A stretch of 64,000 nucleotides of DNA from Dactylis glomerata (lineage: Eukaryota > Streptophyta > Magnoliopsida > Poales > Poaceae), in assembly GCA_007115705.1 (NCBI GenBank), contig QXEO01001122.1:186001-250000 (forward strand), written 5' to 3'. Below the pieces are notes generated by a model that was not told where the DNA came from, searched no databases, and saw nothing but the letters and a program-made list of their open reading frames with translations. The position numbers were made by a program, and so were the translations under genes. The number at the start of each line of letters is the position of its first letter. The stretch's first letter is position 1. Of this stretch, positions 47,087-58,199 are shown piece by piece.

Positions 47087-50000
47087 CAGACCTGATAAAC
47101 TGCCTAGGGTGCATGAGCTCATTAGAGAAACATGCCCTGATTTGATTAGTTTCTCTGAGACCAAGAAATCTGAGTTTTCTGGTACTCAGATTCAGTCCAT
47201 TGACTGCTATAACGTTTATACTTGGAATTGGCTTCCAGCTGTTGGCACTGCTGGTGGTATACTAGTGGGTGTCAAAGAAGATAGTTTTGAGGCCATTTCT
47301 TGGGAGGTTTTAAAATATTGTGTCTCAGTTATCATTAGAGACAGGAGAAATGGTAGTGTGTGGAGATTTGTCTCTGTCTATGGGTCATCATATGATGAGT
47401 TCAAGCTAGAATTTATCAATGAGCTCCATAATGTGATGGCGTGTTGGGATGGGCCTACTTTGATTGGAGGTGACTTCAATCTTATTAGGGATAGTAGTGA
47501 GAAAAGTTCTGGTAATATAAATCAGCATTGGGCTAATCTTTTCGTTGATTGGTCCAATAGATATGATCTAATTGAGATCAAAAATGCTGGTAGGTTATAC
47601 ACTTGGGCAAACAATCAAGAAAACCTAATCATGGCTGCTATTGATAAAGTTTTTGTAACCACCTATTGGGAACAGTTGTTTCCTGCAGTATCGGTTAGAA
47701 CTTTACCAAGAGTAGGTAGTGATCATACGCCTTTAGTGTTTGACTCTGGAGCTTTTATTGCTCCTAAGTTGAAGCAGTTTAGGTTTGAGAAGTGGTGGTT
47801 GAACATTGATGGTTTTCATCAAGTTGTAACCAGTACTTGGAATAAGCCTTGTAGATATACAAGAGCTATTGATGTATGGCAGTACAAAATTAGGAATCTA
47901 AGGAAAATAATCAAAGGCTGGGCTATCAATAGAGAGTCTGAGCAAAATAGAATTAAAAAACAATTGATTGCTGAGTATGATGTTCTAGATATTATGTCTG
48001 AAACTCAGAGTCTTTCTCCTGATGATAAGGAACAAATGAAAAAAAATTGCAGGAGAGCTGCAAAAAATCTGGAGGAATGAAGAAATAAAAGCTAGGCAGA
48101 GATCTAGAGAGAAGGAAATTTTGGAGGGTGATCAGAACACCTCATATTTTCATGCTATGGCTAACAAAAGGAGGAGGAAGAAACAGATAGTTTCTTTGGA
48201 GGGTGCTGATGGTATGGTCAATGATACTGAAGGTATGATTAACATTGCTGTTAATTATTACAAACAATTATTTGGTGCTGAACCAATGATGGACATTAGT
48301 CTATCGAATGATTTTTGGAACTCTAGTGAAGTAGTGTCTGAAGCTCACAATAGTGAGTTAGACAGGGAATTTTCAGAGGAAGAGGTGAAGGCTGCAGTCT
48401 TTGGCTCATATGCTGAAGGTGCACCTGGCCCTGATGGGTTCTCTTTTCTTTTTTATCAGAAATTCTGGGATTTAATTAAGTTTGATTTGCTTAATATGTT
48501 TAAGGATTGGAACAATGGGGAGTTGGACTTATTTAGGTTGAACTTTTCCCTGTTAACTCTTATCCCAAAGGAGCAAGATGCAAAAACTATTCAAAAGTTT
48601 AGGCCTATTGCCTTGACTAACTGTAGTTTTAAGATTTTCTCTAAGTGTGTGACTAATAGATTAGGCCCTATCAGTGAGGAGCTTATTGCTCCTAATCAAA
48701 CGGCCTTTATTAAAGGCAGGTTTATATTAGAATCTGTGGTTTCAGCTCATGAAATCATTCATGATGCAGTACAGAGGAAAGAATCTGGTTGCATCTTTAA
48801 ATTAGACTACGAAAAGGCTTATGATAGAGTAGATAGGTCTTTCTTGCTTAAGATGTTAAAACACAGGGGCTTTAGCCCTAAGTTTATGGGTATTATTCAG
48901 TCCTTACTGTATAAAGGGTCGGTTGGGGTAAGGATTAATGATACCAATAGTAATTACTTTGAAACTAGTAGAGGTGTAAGACAGGGGGATCCTATTTCCC
49001 CTATCTTGTTTAACTTTGTAGCTGATGTGTTTACTCGTATGCTTATTAAAGCTGCAAATAACAATTTGGTTTTAGGGATGTTTAGATCTTTTTGCCCTTC
49101 TGGGATAATTAGTATGCAATATGCTGATGATACATTGATTTTTCTGGAGGGCAAAATGGAATCTGTTAGGAATTTGAAATGGATTCTATCTTGTTTTGAG
49201 CAGTTGTCTGGTATGAGAATAAACTTCCATAAATGTGATTTGATCCCTATAAATATTGACCCTGAGGAAGCCCAGCTTTTCTCACAGACTTTAAGCTGTA
49301 AGCTTGGTAATTTCCCTATGAACTATTTGGGAGTTCCTCTCCATTATAAGAAGCTTAGAAAAGAAGACCTACAACCTGTAGTTGATAAGGTAATCGAAAA
49401 AGGTGGTGGTTGGAGGGGGAAGTTGTTGTCGTACAAAGCTAGAATCATTTTGGTGAAAGCTTGTTTGGCCAGCATCCCCAATTATCCGTTGAGTGTGATC
49501 AAATTCCCAAAGTGGGCTATCTCTTTGATCAACTCTCAAATGGCACATGTCTTGTGGGATGATTATGATGGACATCGAAAGTATCATCTTGCCAATTGGG
49601 GGTTAGTCTCCCAAAAAATTGAATTTGGGGGATTGGGCATACCTAATTTGGCTGATATGAATTTGTGTTTATTAGCCTCTTGGATCAAAAGATATCACTT
49701 AGATAACCATAAGATGTGGAAACAAATTATTGATCATAAGTATAGAACTGGTCAGGTCAATATCTTTGATTGTCCTTCCCAAGGTGCTTCTCCTTTTTGG
49801 AAAGGAGTAATGTGGGCATCCAGGGCAGCACAAATAGGGTATCAATGGAAGGTGGGGAATGGTAGGAAAGTTAAGTTCTGGGAAGATCATTGGTTTGGAC
49901 ATTGTAGTCTTGCCATACTCTTCTGGGAGCTGTATGTTTTGATTAATGAGCATAATAAATCCATTCATGAGCTTTGGGATGGTAGAAATCTGAAATGTAC

Positions 50001-50703
50001 TTTCAGAAGAACTGTGAATCATAGGTTGATGCAAAGATGGTATGAATTGATAAGTACTGCTGAAACTCTTTGTCTTAATGATGATGAGGATTCAGTTATT
50101 TGGAAATTTGAGTCTAAAGGGGTGTACTCTGTGAGTTCGATGTATGCTATAGTGAACTTTAGAGGGGTGATGCCTGTGCATATCCCTGCTGTCTGGAGAG
50201 TTAAAGTACAACCAAGGGTACATGTGTTTCTTTGGCTGCTTGCAAATAACAAGCTCCTCACAAGGGATAATTTGAGTAAAAGACAACATGTACCTGATAT
50301 TAGTTGTGTTTTCTGCTCTGAGTCTGAAAATATTATGCATCTGTTCTTTGAGTGTGTTGTTGCACAAGAAGTTTGGAAACAAATTTCAAAAATTACTGGA
50401 GTGAAACTGCAGGTTAATCTGCTGTCTATTGCTCGCCTGTGGATCTGTGAAAAGACTCAGCAAGTTCCTAATATTATACATGCTGTTGTGTTATGGAGCT
50501 TGTGGAAACTTAGGAATGATCTGTGCTTTAACGGATCGAGGTGGTCGTCTATGCAGGTTGTTTTCCTGAAGGTGGGTTACACTCTTGCTCGATGGAAGAT
50601 CCTATGTCCGGAAGGAAAAAGAAGAGAGCTAGAAAGAGCTATAGAAACTCTGGAACTCCTGGCTCGACAAGTGCCTCAGTTGAAGATGATGGCGACTTCC
50701 TGA
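47049..50703 (+). pseudogene. LINE ORF2: APE endonuclease and reverse transcriptase, one frameshift
   Basis: It starts at ATG 47049 (MVVGLIANIRGLNRP). Endonuclease residues are visible: N in ANIRG, E in SETKK, GGDFN, and the SDHTP end motif at about residue 235. The frame stops at 48080. The next open frame (48121-50703) continues with GDQNTSYFHA, RPIALTNCSFKI, LDYEKAYDRVD, GVRQGDPISP and the catalytic QYADDTLIF, then a zinc-binding tail (VQPRVHVFLWLL, CVFCSESENIMHLFFEC). The shift fits one extra base in the eight-A run at 48039-48046; a seven-A run would keep the frame open through MKKIAGELQKIW. All catalytic motifs are kept. No RNase H domain follows. Confidence 0.9.
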
Positions 50704-51130
50704 GGGTGGTCTAGTGTTTGTTGTTTGGGTGTGTGTAACTTTTGCTGTGTGTAAAACTATCACTAGTAGTTGTAGGGAGGTGGTTTCTGCGGTTTATGTT
50801 GGAACTTACTCCTGGTGGAGTTGTGGTGCAGCTTGGCTGCCCGTGCGACAATGTTTGGCTGGAGTGCCTGGGTTTGTAAGACTGCTGTGTGGTTTCTTAA
50901 ATGGAACCGGGGCTCGCCCTTTATTTCTAAAAAACAAGGAAGCTATCTTCCAGATTCGCAAAAATAAGGAAGCTAGTATCTTGGAGGCCAATGACTTCGA
51001 TTACAGCTTAATGGATGAGATCATCCCCCATAATGAACGTCTGCGCAGATCCCATTATTTCCGTCTTTTTGTTTGATCCCCAGATTGCATCGTAGCCTCC
51101 AAGTGCGCACGCGACTTGGTGGCCGGCGGG

Positions 51131-52048
51131 ATGGATGCCGACGACGACGCCAACGGCATCTGCTTCCCCTACGACGTGATCGTCGACGTCCTCCGCCGCC
51201 TCCCGGGCGGCGCCCTCGCCGAGTCCCGCCGCGTCTGCCGGTCGTGGTGCGCCATGGTGGACGCCCACAACCTCCTCCTTCCCTACGCCTTCCCGCTCGA
51301 GTTCCCCGGCGTCTACACTGTCTACTACGGATTCAGCTCCCGCTCCGCCTTCCTCGCGCGGCCGACGTCGCGCCGGCGTCCTTTTGTCTGGGGCGGTTGG
51401 GACCCTTGCGTGCAGCAGCACTGCAACGGCCTCCTCCTCATTCGTGACAAGCACAAGTTCGCGTATGCAAATGATGTCTACGTGTGCAACCCGGCGACCA
51501 AGCGGTGTGCTCTCCTGCCAAGCCCGCCGACGCCGTGGCCATGCGACGTCAAGGGAATGTTTCTTGCTTTTGACCTGGCCGTGTCGCGGCATCATGAGGT
51601 GTTCCTCCTTCCTGCGAAAAGGATGCCTCCACGCCGGTGTGACATGGAAGAGATCATGGACCCAGCCGGTTCTGCGGGCGAGTTTGGCGAGATGGAAGGT
51701 GACATGCTCAAGAAGAAGACGGTGCCTATGCTGGTTTTCTCGTCGCGGATTGGGCAGTGGGAGAATCAGGAGTTCGCTCCCGGCCGTTGCGCCCCGGGAC
51801 ACCTCTACGACGTGGTGATGGCACCGCGCGGTTCGTAGAAGAGGACATGGTCCGGCGAATACTGGCGTGGATCACTCTACGTGCAATGTCACAGTGGCGT
51901 CCTCATGATACTGCGTTGCCGAGAGAGGATGTACGACATGGTCCAGCTCCCAGGGAATTCACCTCCATACCACGACGAGAAGGACAAGGACTACACATGC
52001 TCACTTCCCACAAGGTCCGTTTTGGCCAGGTATGAGACAGGGGTTCGC
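51131..52048 (+). pseudogene. F-box gene copy A, premature stop and lost 3' end
   Basis: It starts at ATG 51131 (MDADDDANGICFPYDVIVD). The F-box is at residues 12-55 (VLRRLPGGALAESRRVCRSW), followed by an F-box-associated region (CNGLLLI, VYVCNPATKRCALLPS, FSSRIGQWENQEF). The frame meets TAG at 51836-51838 after HLYDVVMAPRGS. The same frame then continues RTWSGEYWRGSLYVQCHSGV to GVR at about 52048, as in copies B and C, so the stop is secondary. Homology ends where the truncated copia gag begins. F-box proteins recruit substrates to SCF ubiquitin ligases. A 235-residue product could still be made. Confidence 0.75.
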
Positions 52049-52544
52049 TAAAGCCATTTTGTATGACCCTCCACAAATGAGTAGAAGAGCTAGAAATATG
52101 AGATTTCATTAGTCCTTGCCATTTAATAAAATTGCGAGAATCAAGCTTAGGAGGAGATCCCATGTTGTTAATGTGTGGCATAGGATAATGGACCGGCGGA
52201 GGGGAGTAAGTGTTATGGGGTGGAATGAATGCACCCTTTGCCGGACCATCATTTTCCTTAGGTGGGGAACCTTTATTCTCAGCGGAGGTGGAGCCATTGT
52301 TAGGTGGCTTCACCTTAGCCAAGGAGAGATCCACAATAAGTGTGGTGTTTGGGTCGGTGAGCCCGGAAGATTTCTTCCCAAAATATTCCTCAAACATAGC
52401 CTTCATCTCCAATCTCATAGAGGTTTGAAATGTGTCCAAGGACGCCAAATGCTCCTCACGTGAGATTGAAGCGGAAGAGATAGATGGAGGAGTATCTTCG
52501 GGAGGAGTTTCTTTACCCTTATCCTTATCCATAGTATCGCCCAT
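52049..52544 (-). pseudogene. Truncated copia gag
   Basis: It starts at ATG 52544 (MGDTMDKDKGKETPPEDTPP), 35 bases inside the primer site. The N terminus is polar and Pro-rich. The block PKLDSRNFIKWQGLMKSHIS and HLWRVIQNGF is the start of the UBN2-type gag domain usual in copia elements. After that the frame runs into F-box copy A read backwards, which marks the breakpoint. Confidence 0.75.
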
Positions 52545-52592
52545 ATTCTTAGGCGGTTAAGCCCGAATAAGAGACCACACTCTGATACCAAT

Positions 52593-53879
52593 TGAAAGGA
52601 TCGTATGAGCGACTAGAGGGGGGGCGTGAATAGGAGCTACCCAATTTTTTACTTCTTTTCAAGTTAAGGCTAGACAAGGAGGTAAATTCTCTAGATGTGC
52701 TACTAAGTGAATTTACCTAGAGCGACAAGCAAGCTAGCAATAACAATATAAGTAAAGGTACAAGTAAAGGATAGAGGTAACCGCAATGGAGACACGAAGA
52801 CACAAGGATGTATTCCCGTAGTTCCTTCCTTGTTACGGGAAGTACGTCTACGTTGGAGAGGTGTGGTACCACAAAGGCCACCAACGCCATAAAGGCTCAC
52901 CCTATTCTCCAGTGAACAAGCCACAAAGGCGAGTTCACGCTCCACTAAGCGATGCCCTTGAAGGCGGCACGAGACCTTTATACAAAGTATTGGGGCGACC
53001 TCCACAACTCAATTGGAGGCTCCCAATAGGCCCACCAAGCTCTTACACACAAAGTTAAGCTTGGAGGACGGCTTCTTCCTGCTAGGAATCCGATGAACAC
53101 AAGAGTTACAAGCCCCTCAACAAAACGAGGGGGAGGGGAAATCAAATCGCCTTGGTGGAAGTGTAGATCTAGGTCTTCTCCCTCAAATCCCAAAAGGGCT
53201 TTGAGTTCTAGTGGCTAGGGAGAGAGATCTAGGTCTTTGAAGCTTAGCAACAATGGAGGAGAGAGAGTGGAAGCTGCAGCCCCTTCTAGAGGTAGAAGAA
53301 GGCTTTATATAGTCCTCCACGAAATGTAGCCGTTGCTGGCCGACTAGGGCCAGAGTCTCCGGCCTGGAGGGCCGGAGTCTCCGCCCTAAGTGACTCCAGC
53401 ACCGGAGTCTCCGGCCAGGGACCAAAGTCTCCGGCCCAACTCCGGACTGGAGTCTGAATCGTCCGAAACTCTAGCAATCAAGAATCCAGCCAGACAGACC
53501 GGAGTCTCTGGCCCCTGGGGACCGGAGTCTCCGGCCACAGCCTGCCTACCCGGAGTCTCCGGCCAGAGACACAAAGTCTCCGGCCCGATTCCGGGTGGGC
53601 ATCTGACTTGTCCGACTTGGAGGATTGCCAGGGCGAGACCCCTAGACCGGAGTCTCCGCCCTAGAAGGTGCAACAGCAGCACTTCGTGGAGACCCTCTCC
53701 ACCACTTCGACCTTCGCGAAGCACCCTGCAAGACAACTAAGCCCTAAACCCACTACTGGACTACGGGCTCCGATCTTTTCTTCCTTTTTGGGGTGCACCT
53801 CCGCGAGATCCTGAATCAACCTAGAAAATCTGCAGAACTTTAATAGCATGGTTAATTCACCATATGTTGTTAACAAACA
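52593..53879 (-). repeat. Copia 5' LTR with palindromic motif array
   Basis: It is about 1.29 kb. Between 53345 and 53665 the near-palindrome CCGGAGTCTCCGG, with variants, occurs about ten times at irregular spacing of roughly 25-45 bases. The remaining body resembles the decayed LTR at 17040-17700. Confidence 0.7.
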
Positions 53880-54714
53880 CCAAAATACATTTATTAGGGA
53901 AATGCTCTTTCAGTCTTTCCTCCTCTTCATCATCCAAATCAGCATTGCTTTCCTCATTGCTGTAATATTCGAACAGATTAATTAAGTCATTGTTGCTTTC
54001 CACCACCGCCCATTTCCTCATTGGTTTATTCCTCATATCAATTATCCTACGGTCATCATACTCTTTGAGGTTAGCCTGGTGCGTTAATGTCCAACCCAAC
54101 TGGCCAAGGGCCGATTCCGTGAGCTCCCACAAGTCCAACTCGAGATTGTCGTTAATGACCACATAGCGTATCCCTTTCTTGTAGCTCGCTAAGCACCTCT
54201 TTGGCAGTTCTCCTTGGTACAATGTCTCACGGTCGGAAGGATTCCCCGAAAGCCGAACCATGTCGTATGTCCCCTGTGAGGAACGAATGATCATGAGGAC
54301 ATTACTGTGGCAGTGCACATAGAGCGAGCCATGCCAATACTCAGCCGACCACCATGTCCTTTCGTCCTTGGCACGTGGTGCGGTCACCACGTCATAGAGG
54401 TGTCCCGTGGAACTACGCCCCAGCGTGAACTCCCGGTTCTCCCATTGTCCTGTCCGTGAAGAATACACAAAAACATGGAATACCTTTTCCTTGGACCCTT
54501 TGGTGGGTGACGACTCATGTTGCTCTTCTTGTTGCTCTTGCTTTTCCGTTGGAAAGAAAAACACCTCGTGATGCCGAGACACAGTCGGATCAAAGGCCAG
54601 GAACACGCCCTCGACGCTGCACCACCACGCCATCGGCGGGGACATTCACGGCAGGCGGGCATACCGTGACGTCGCCGGATTGCACACGTAGGGATTCATG
54701 TAAGGGGTGAACAT

Positions 54715-55071
54715 TGTTGGAAATCGCCCACAGATCAATCACATGAAGCTAGATAAACACACACGTAGACTATTGTTATCGCCAAGCGTGCGTATCGCAC
54801 GCTCTAAACTTTTCTCTTTATTTCTTATTTTTCCCAGCGTTACAACTTGCAGTGTTACAAGAAGCAGCCTCACTTGTATATATATACACGACCCGGCCTT
54901 GCGTGATCCTAGTCTAAACCGACATGGACTAGTGCTTACCGTGGACAGCTAGCTAACTTAGGAAACTGACTTTAAAACCTACTCGTACTAGGACACCAAC
55001 TCAGACTTGTACAAGGACTTGCTAAATTAGTACTTAGCTAATTAAGCAATGTACTCAAGATTAGTCTAACA
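54715..55071 (-). repeat. TRIM 3' LTR
   Basis: On the minus strand it runs from TGTTAGACTAATCTTGAG to GATTTCCAACA. It contains GCGTGCGTATCGCACGC (an inverted repeat, 54784-54801 region) and a TATATATATA box near 54877-54888. It is nearly identical to 55817-56173. Confidence 0.8.
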
Positions 55072-55816
55072 ATCTCTCCCTAATCTTGACTGGTCTTCTG
55101 TGCTTCTTTGATTTTGAATCCTTGCAGATCTGCATCTTGTCTAGGTCTCGATCCACGACAAGTTTAGTTGGCTCTCCCCAATTTTGACTTGGCGAATTTA
55201 CGGAACAAATCAAGCATGATCCGGACTACCCAGCCACGCTAGCAACCGTGGAACACACCGTCCACCCTAGCGCAATACATGCCGACTACCTCGTGGACTA
55301 CACCATCCACTCCAGCCTCATGTAGAGACAGGTCCTCATTGAAGAGACTCCCCTTCACTGGTTTACCGTCCCCTCATACTTGAACTTGATCCTCTCGTCG
55401 AGACACGTAGACGACCACGCTTCAACTGCAACTCATCTTCACAGAGAAGAGCACTTGGACACAATGATGACTCACTGACTCAACGCCAACTTGACGTGCT
55501 TACTTGCACGCCCATGACTTATTGACACATACTCTCCCGGACGATGATCTTGATGAGACTCCCGGCACCGCACCTCGGCACCACCTCTCTCATAAACGAT
55601 CATCCTCATCCACCACCTTGCCGATGACAACGCCCTGCCGCCTTTTCCGTGTCGCTCCACCGATCACGATCACCCGTCGCCTTGCGGACGACGGCGTACT
55701 CGCCATCTTCACCCGGTCGCTTCACCGACCGACAATCGCCCGCCCCGAGGCGCTAGTAGTCGCCTCCCCGGAGCAAGCCTAGCTTTAAATCCTTGACCTC
55801 GCTCTGATACCAATTA
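55072..55816. other. TRIM internal region
   Basis: It contains no gag or pol. Short open frames on both strands within 55470-55790 (Thr/His/Arg-rich) show no motif and are probably chance frames in GC-rich DNA. Confidence 0.5.
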
Positions 55817-56173
55817 TTGGAAATCACCCACAGATCAATCACATAAAGCTAGATAAACACACGCGTAGACTATTTTTATCGCCAAGCATGCGTATCGCAC
55901 GCTCTAAACTTTTCTCTTTATTTCTTGTTTTTCCCAGCGTTACAACTTGCAGTGTTACAAGAAGCAGCCTCACGTGTATATATATACACGACCCGGCCTT
56001 GCGTGATCCTAGTCTAAACCGACATGGACTAGTGCTTACCGTGGACAGCTAGCTAACTTAGGAAACTGACTTTAAAACCTACTCGTACTAGGACACCAAC
56101 TCAGACTTGTACAAGGACTTGCTAAATTAGTACTTAGCTAATTAAGCAATATACTCAAGATTTGTCTAACAAT
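55817..56173 (-). repeat. TRIM 5' LTR
   Basis: It matches 54715-55071 apart from scattered substitutions. The Met-tRNA primer complement GCTCTGATACCA (55802-55813) lies immediately inside. The outer terminal bases are slightly degraded (TTATTGGAAATC on the plus strand). Confidence 0.8.
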
Positions 56174-56449
56174 TGGTGCGGTGATACCAATTATGAATTA
56201 ATCATATGAAGCTAAACAAAAACACGTAGAGACTATTTCTTATCGTCAAGCGTGCGTATCGCACGCTCTAACTTTTCTTTATTTCTTTTCTTTTTCTCTC
56301 GATCTCCGGTGTTACAACTTACACAGCCTCTCCATGTATAAATACATGGCCGGACTGCCGACGATGATGACTTAACCTAGTCGTACTAGGATATAGCTAG
56401 CTAGCTAATCCTAGGTCCAACACGGTACATGACTCAATTGCCTATACTA

Positions 56450-57682
56450 GACGAAATCGACAAATTTAACCTTTGACTGAAACTTCAGCACAAAATGAAT
56501 CTAGTTTGAAACTATTTCAAAATCTAACCCTTTTTTGTGGAGCCTGTCACGGTGGCGCTATCCTACATGGTGTGAAGCCTTTCTCAATGGAGCTACCCTT
56601 TCGCCAACGTGGCACAGATGGACTCCATATGTCATAGGTACAAGAGGGTGGCTCCATTCATAATGGCTTCACAAAGCATAGGGTAGCTCCATTCACAATG
56701 GCGCTACCCTGTTAATGGGCCGGCCCATTAGTGCGCCTCGCTGTGGCTGCTCCGGGTGAGACTTTTTAGTCCCACCTCGGAAGCTGAGGAGGGTGCAGAT
56801 CAGCATATAAGCCCCGGTCTGAGAGGTCTGCTGAGCTCCTCTCAGATCCGGTGCATATGTGTGTGCGTCCGTTACCCTGTGGGCCTGGGGGGTGGGTCCC
56901 GCTAGCAGTATTGTCGCATCGACGGGTGGGGTCATGGACCCCGGTTGACCCTCAGGCGGGCATTTTTTATTTTATTTTTAGGTAGCGCCATTGAGAGTGG
57001 CTTCACACCATGTATGGTAGCGCCGCTATCATTGGAGCTACCCTTCGAAGCAAACGAGGCCTCGAAAACGACTAACCCCTGAAGGGTAGCTCCAATGTCA
57101 AAGGAGCTACCCTACATGATGTAGCTCCTTTTAGCATGGCGCTACCTAAAAATAAAATAAAAATACCCGCCTGAGGGTCAACCGGGGTCCATGACCCCAC
57201 CTGTCGGTGGGGACAGTACTGCAAGCGGCACCCAGGCCCTCAGGCCCATAGGGCAGCGAACGCGCACACACATGCATGCACCAGATCTGAGAGGAGCTCA
57301 GCAGCCCTCTCAGACCAGGGCTTATATGCTGGTATACGTCCCCCTCAGCTTCCGAGGTGGGACTAAAAAGTCCCACCCGAAGCAGCCACCGTGCGGTGCA
57401 CTAATGGGCCGGCCCATTAACAGGGTAGCGCCGTTGTGAATGGAGCTACCCTATGCTCTGTGAAGCCATTGTGAATGGAGCTACCCTCTTGTACCTATGA
57501 CAAGTGGGGTCCATCCCTGCCACGTTGACAAACGGGTAGCTCCATTGAGAAAGGCTTCACACCATGTAGGGTAGCGCCACCGTGACAGGCTCCACAAAAA
57601 AGGGTTAGATTTTGAAATAGTTTCAAACTAGGTTCATTTTGTGCTGAAGTTTCTGTCAAAGGTTAAATTTGTCGATTTCATC
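56450..57682. mobile_element. Palindromic non-autonomous MULE, 1,233 bp
   Basis: Terminal inverted repeats GA(C/T)GAAATCGAC begin arms of about 550 bp that match closely for most of their length, leaving a small centre near 57000-57130. The nine-base target duplication CCTATACTA is exact at 56441-56449 and 57683-57691. This is the hallmark of Mutator-like elements. Arms carry repeated GGTAGC(T/G)CCATT motifs and GGGCCGGCCC sites. There is no transposase. It sits inside the outer LTR of the TRIM composite. Confidence 0.88.
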
Positions 57683-58199
57683 CCTATACTACGTACCTGA
57701 CACGTACTAATCAGCAAACAAGGTAACTAACGATGCGTACATGATTTCCTGGTCATAGTACAGACTAAGAAGCTCACGTACATAGACCTAAAACAGCTAA
57801 TCAAGATTAGTTCCAACAAACATGTAGTCCGTGAGGAGCAGCAATCCGTTGCAGTGCGGCTTCACGCTGTAGTTCCAATGGTCCCAGGAGAGACGTCGGT
57901 AGACAGGCACGTCGGCGTCCCGCGACGATGGCGGGCCAAATAGGGCAAATCTAGGCTCGTATCCTTTGTAGGCGGTGAAGACGCCGGCGAACTCACGCGG
58001 GAAGAGGAGGGTTTGGGCGTCCACGATGTCACGCCACTCGCGGCAGACGCACTGGGACACGGCCAGGACGCGGCTGGGGAGGCGGCGGAGGATGTCCAGG
58101 AGGAGGTCGTAAGGGAGGCAGATGCCGTTGTTGGGGTGCTGCTCTGCGTCCATCGTGCCCGGATCGCACAAAGCAACTTGTCGCCTTGGCGCAGGCAGG

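Larger units (their letters stand above)
43538..50933 (+). mobile_element. Full-length LINE (L1-type non-LTR retrotransposon), 7.4 kb
   Basis: It is flanked by a perfect 14-base target duplication ACAAGGAAGCTATC (43524-43537 and 50934-50947). The 3' end has a short A-rich tail (TTTCTAAAAA). Inside are a long GC-rich 5' region, ORF1 with two CCHC knuckles, and ORF2 with APE endonuclease, reverse transcriptase and a zinc-binding tail. The exact duplication and near-intact frames imply a recent insertion. The only disabling change I see is a frameshift in ORF2. Confidence 0.92.
52049..53879 (-). mobile_element. Truncated copia-type LTR retrotransposon (5' LTR plus start of gag)
   Basis: On the minus strand the LTR runs from TGTTTGTTAACAACATATGG at 53879 to ...CCTTTCA at 52593. 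A Met-tRNA primer site TGGTATCAGAG follows (52580-52590), then a gag reading frame from 52544. The element stops abruptly at about 52049, in the middle of gag. It joins the 3' end of F-box copy A on one side and the 3' region of F-box copy B on the other, so a deletion removed the rest of the element together with flanking DNA. No target duplication remains. Confidence 0.75.
54715..57818 (-). mobile_element. Three-LTR TRIM composite inserted in F-box copy B
   Basis: It starts TGTTGGAAAT at 54715 and ends GTTCCAACA at 57818, flanked by AACAT on both sides (54710-54714 and 57819-57823). Minus-strand order: a diverged LTR (57818 to about 56190, carrying a MULE), a primer site TGGTATCAC near 56180-56189, LTR 2 (56173 to about 55817), a primer site TGGTATCAGAGC (55802-55813), a 0.7-kb internal region with no gag-pol, a purine tract (AGGGAGAGA), and LTR 1 (about 55071 to 54715). 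LTR 1 and LTR 2 are about 355 bp and differ at only a few sites; the outer LTR is much more diverged. Confidence 0.8.
53880..58153 (-). pseudogene. F-box gene copy B, split by a retroelement composite
   Basis: The N-terminal half is 58153-57819 (MDAEQHPNNGICLPYDLLLD; F-box LRRLPSRVLAVSQCVCREW; HCNGLLLLTDYMF). The C-terminal half is 54714-53880 (MNPYVCNPATSRYARLP, FVYSSRTGQWENREF, RTWWSAEYWHGSLYVHCHS, IRYVVINDNLELDLWELTE). The halves join in frame when the insert 54715-57818 and one copy of AACAT are ignored. An in-frame TGA follows RYARLP at about 54650, where copy C reads LPCPPTP and copy A LPSPPTP, so the gene was probably already damaged. The 3' end runs into the copia LTR at 53879, so the natural stop is not seen. 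The gene converges on copy A. Role as for copy A. Confidence 0.8.

Noticed and set aside
50714..51076. 120-codon frame after LINE ORF2
   Set aside because: It crosses the LINE 3' end and its target duplication, so it cannot be a real gene.
51008..51818. Long open frames overlapping F-box copy A, minus strand and plus frame 3
   Set aside because: GC-rich third-position shadows of the F-box reading frame; no motifs.
55504..55782. 92-codon frame in the TRIM internal region
   Set aside because: Thr/His/Arg-rich composition and overlap with an equally long antisense frame; no motif, non-autonomous element.
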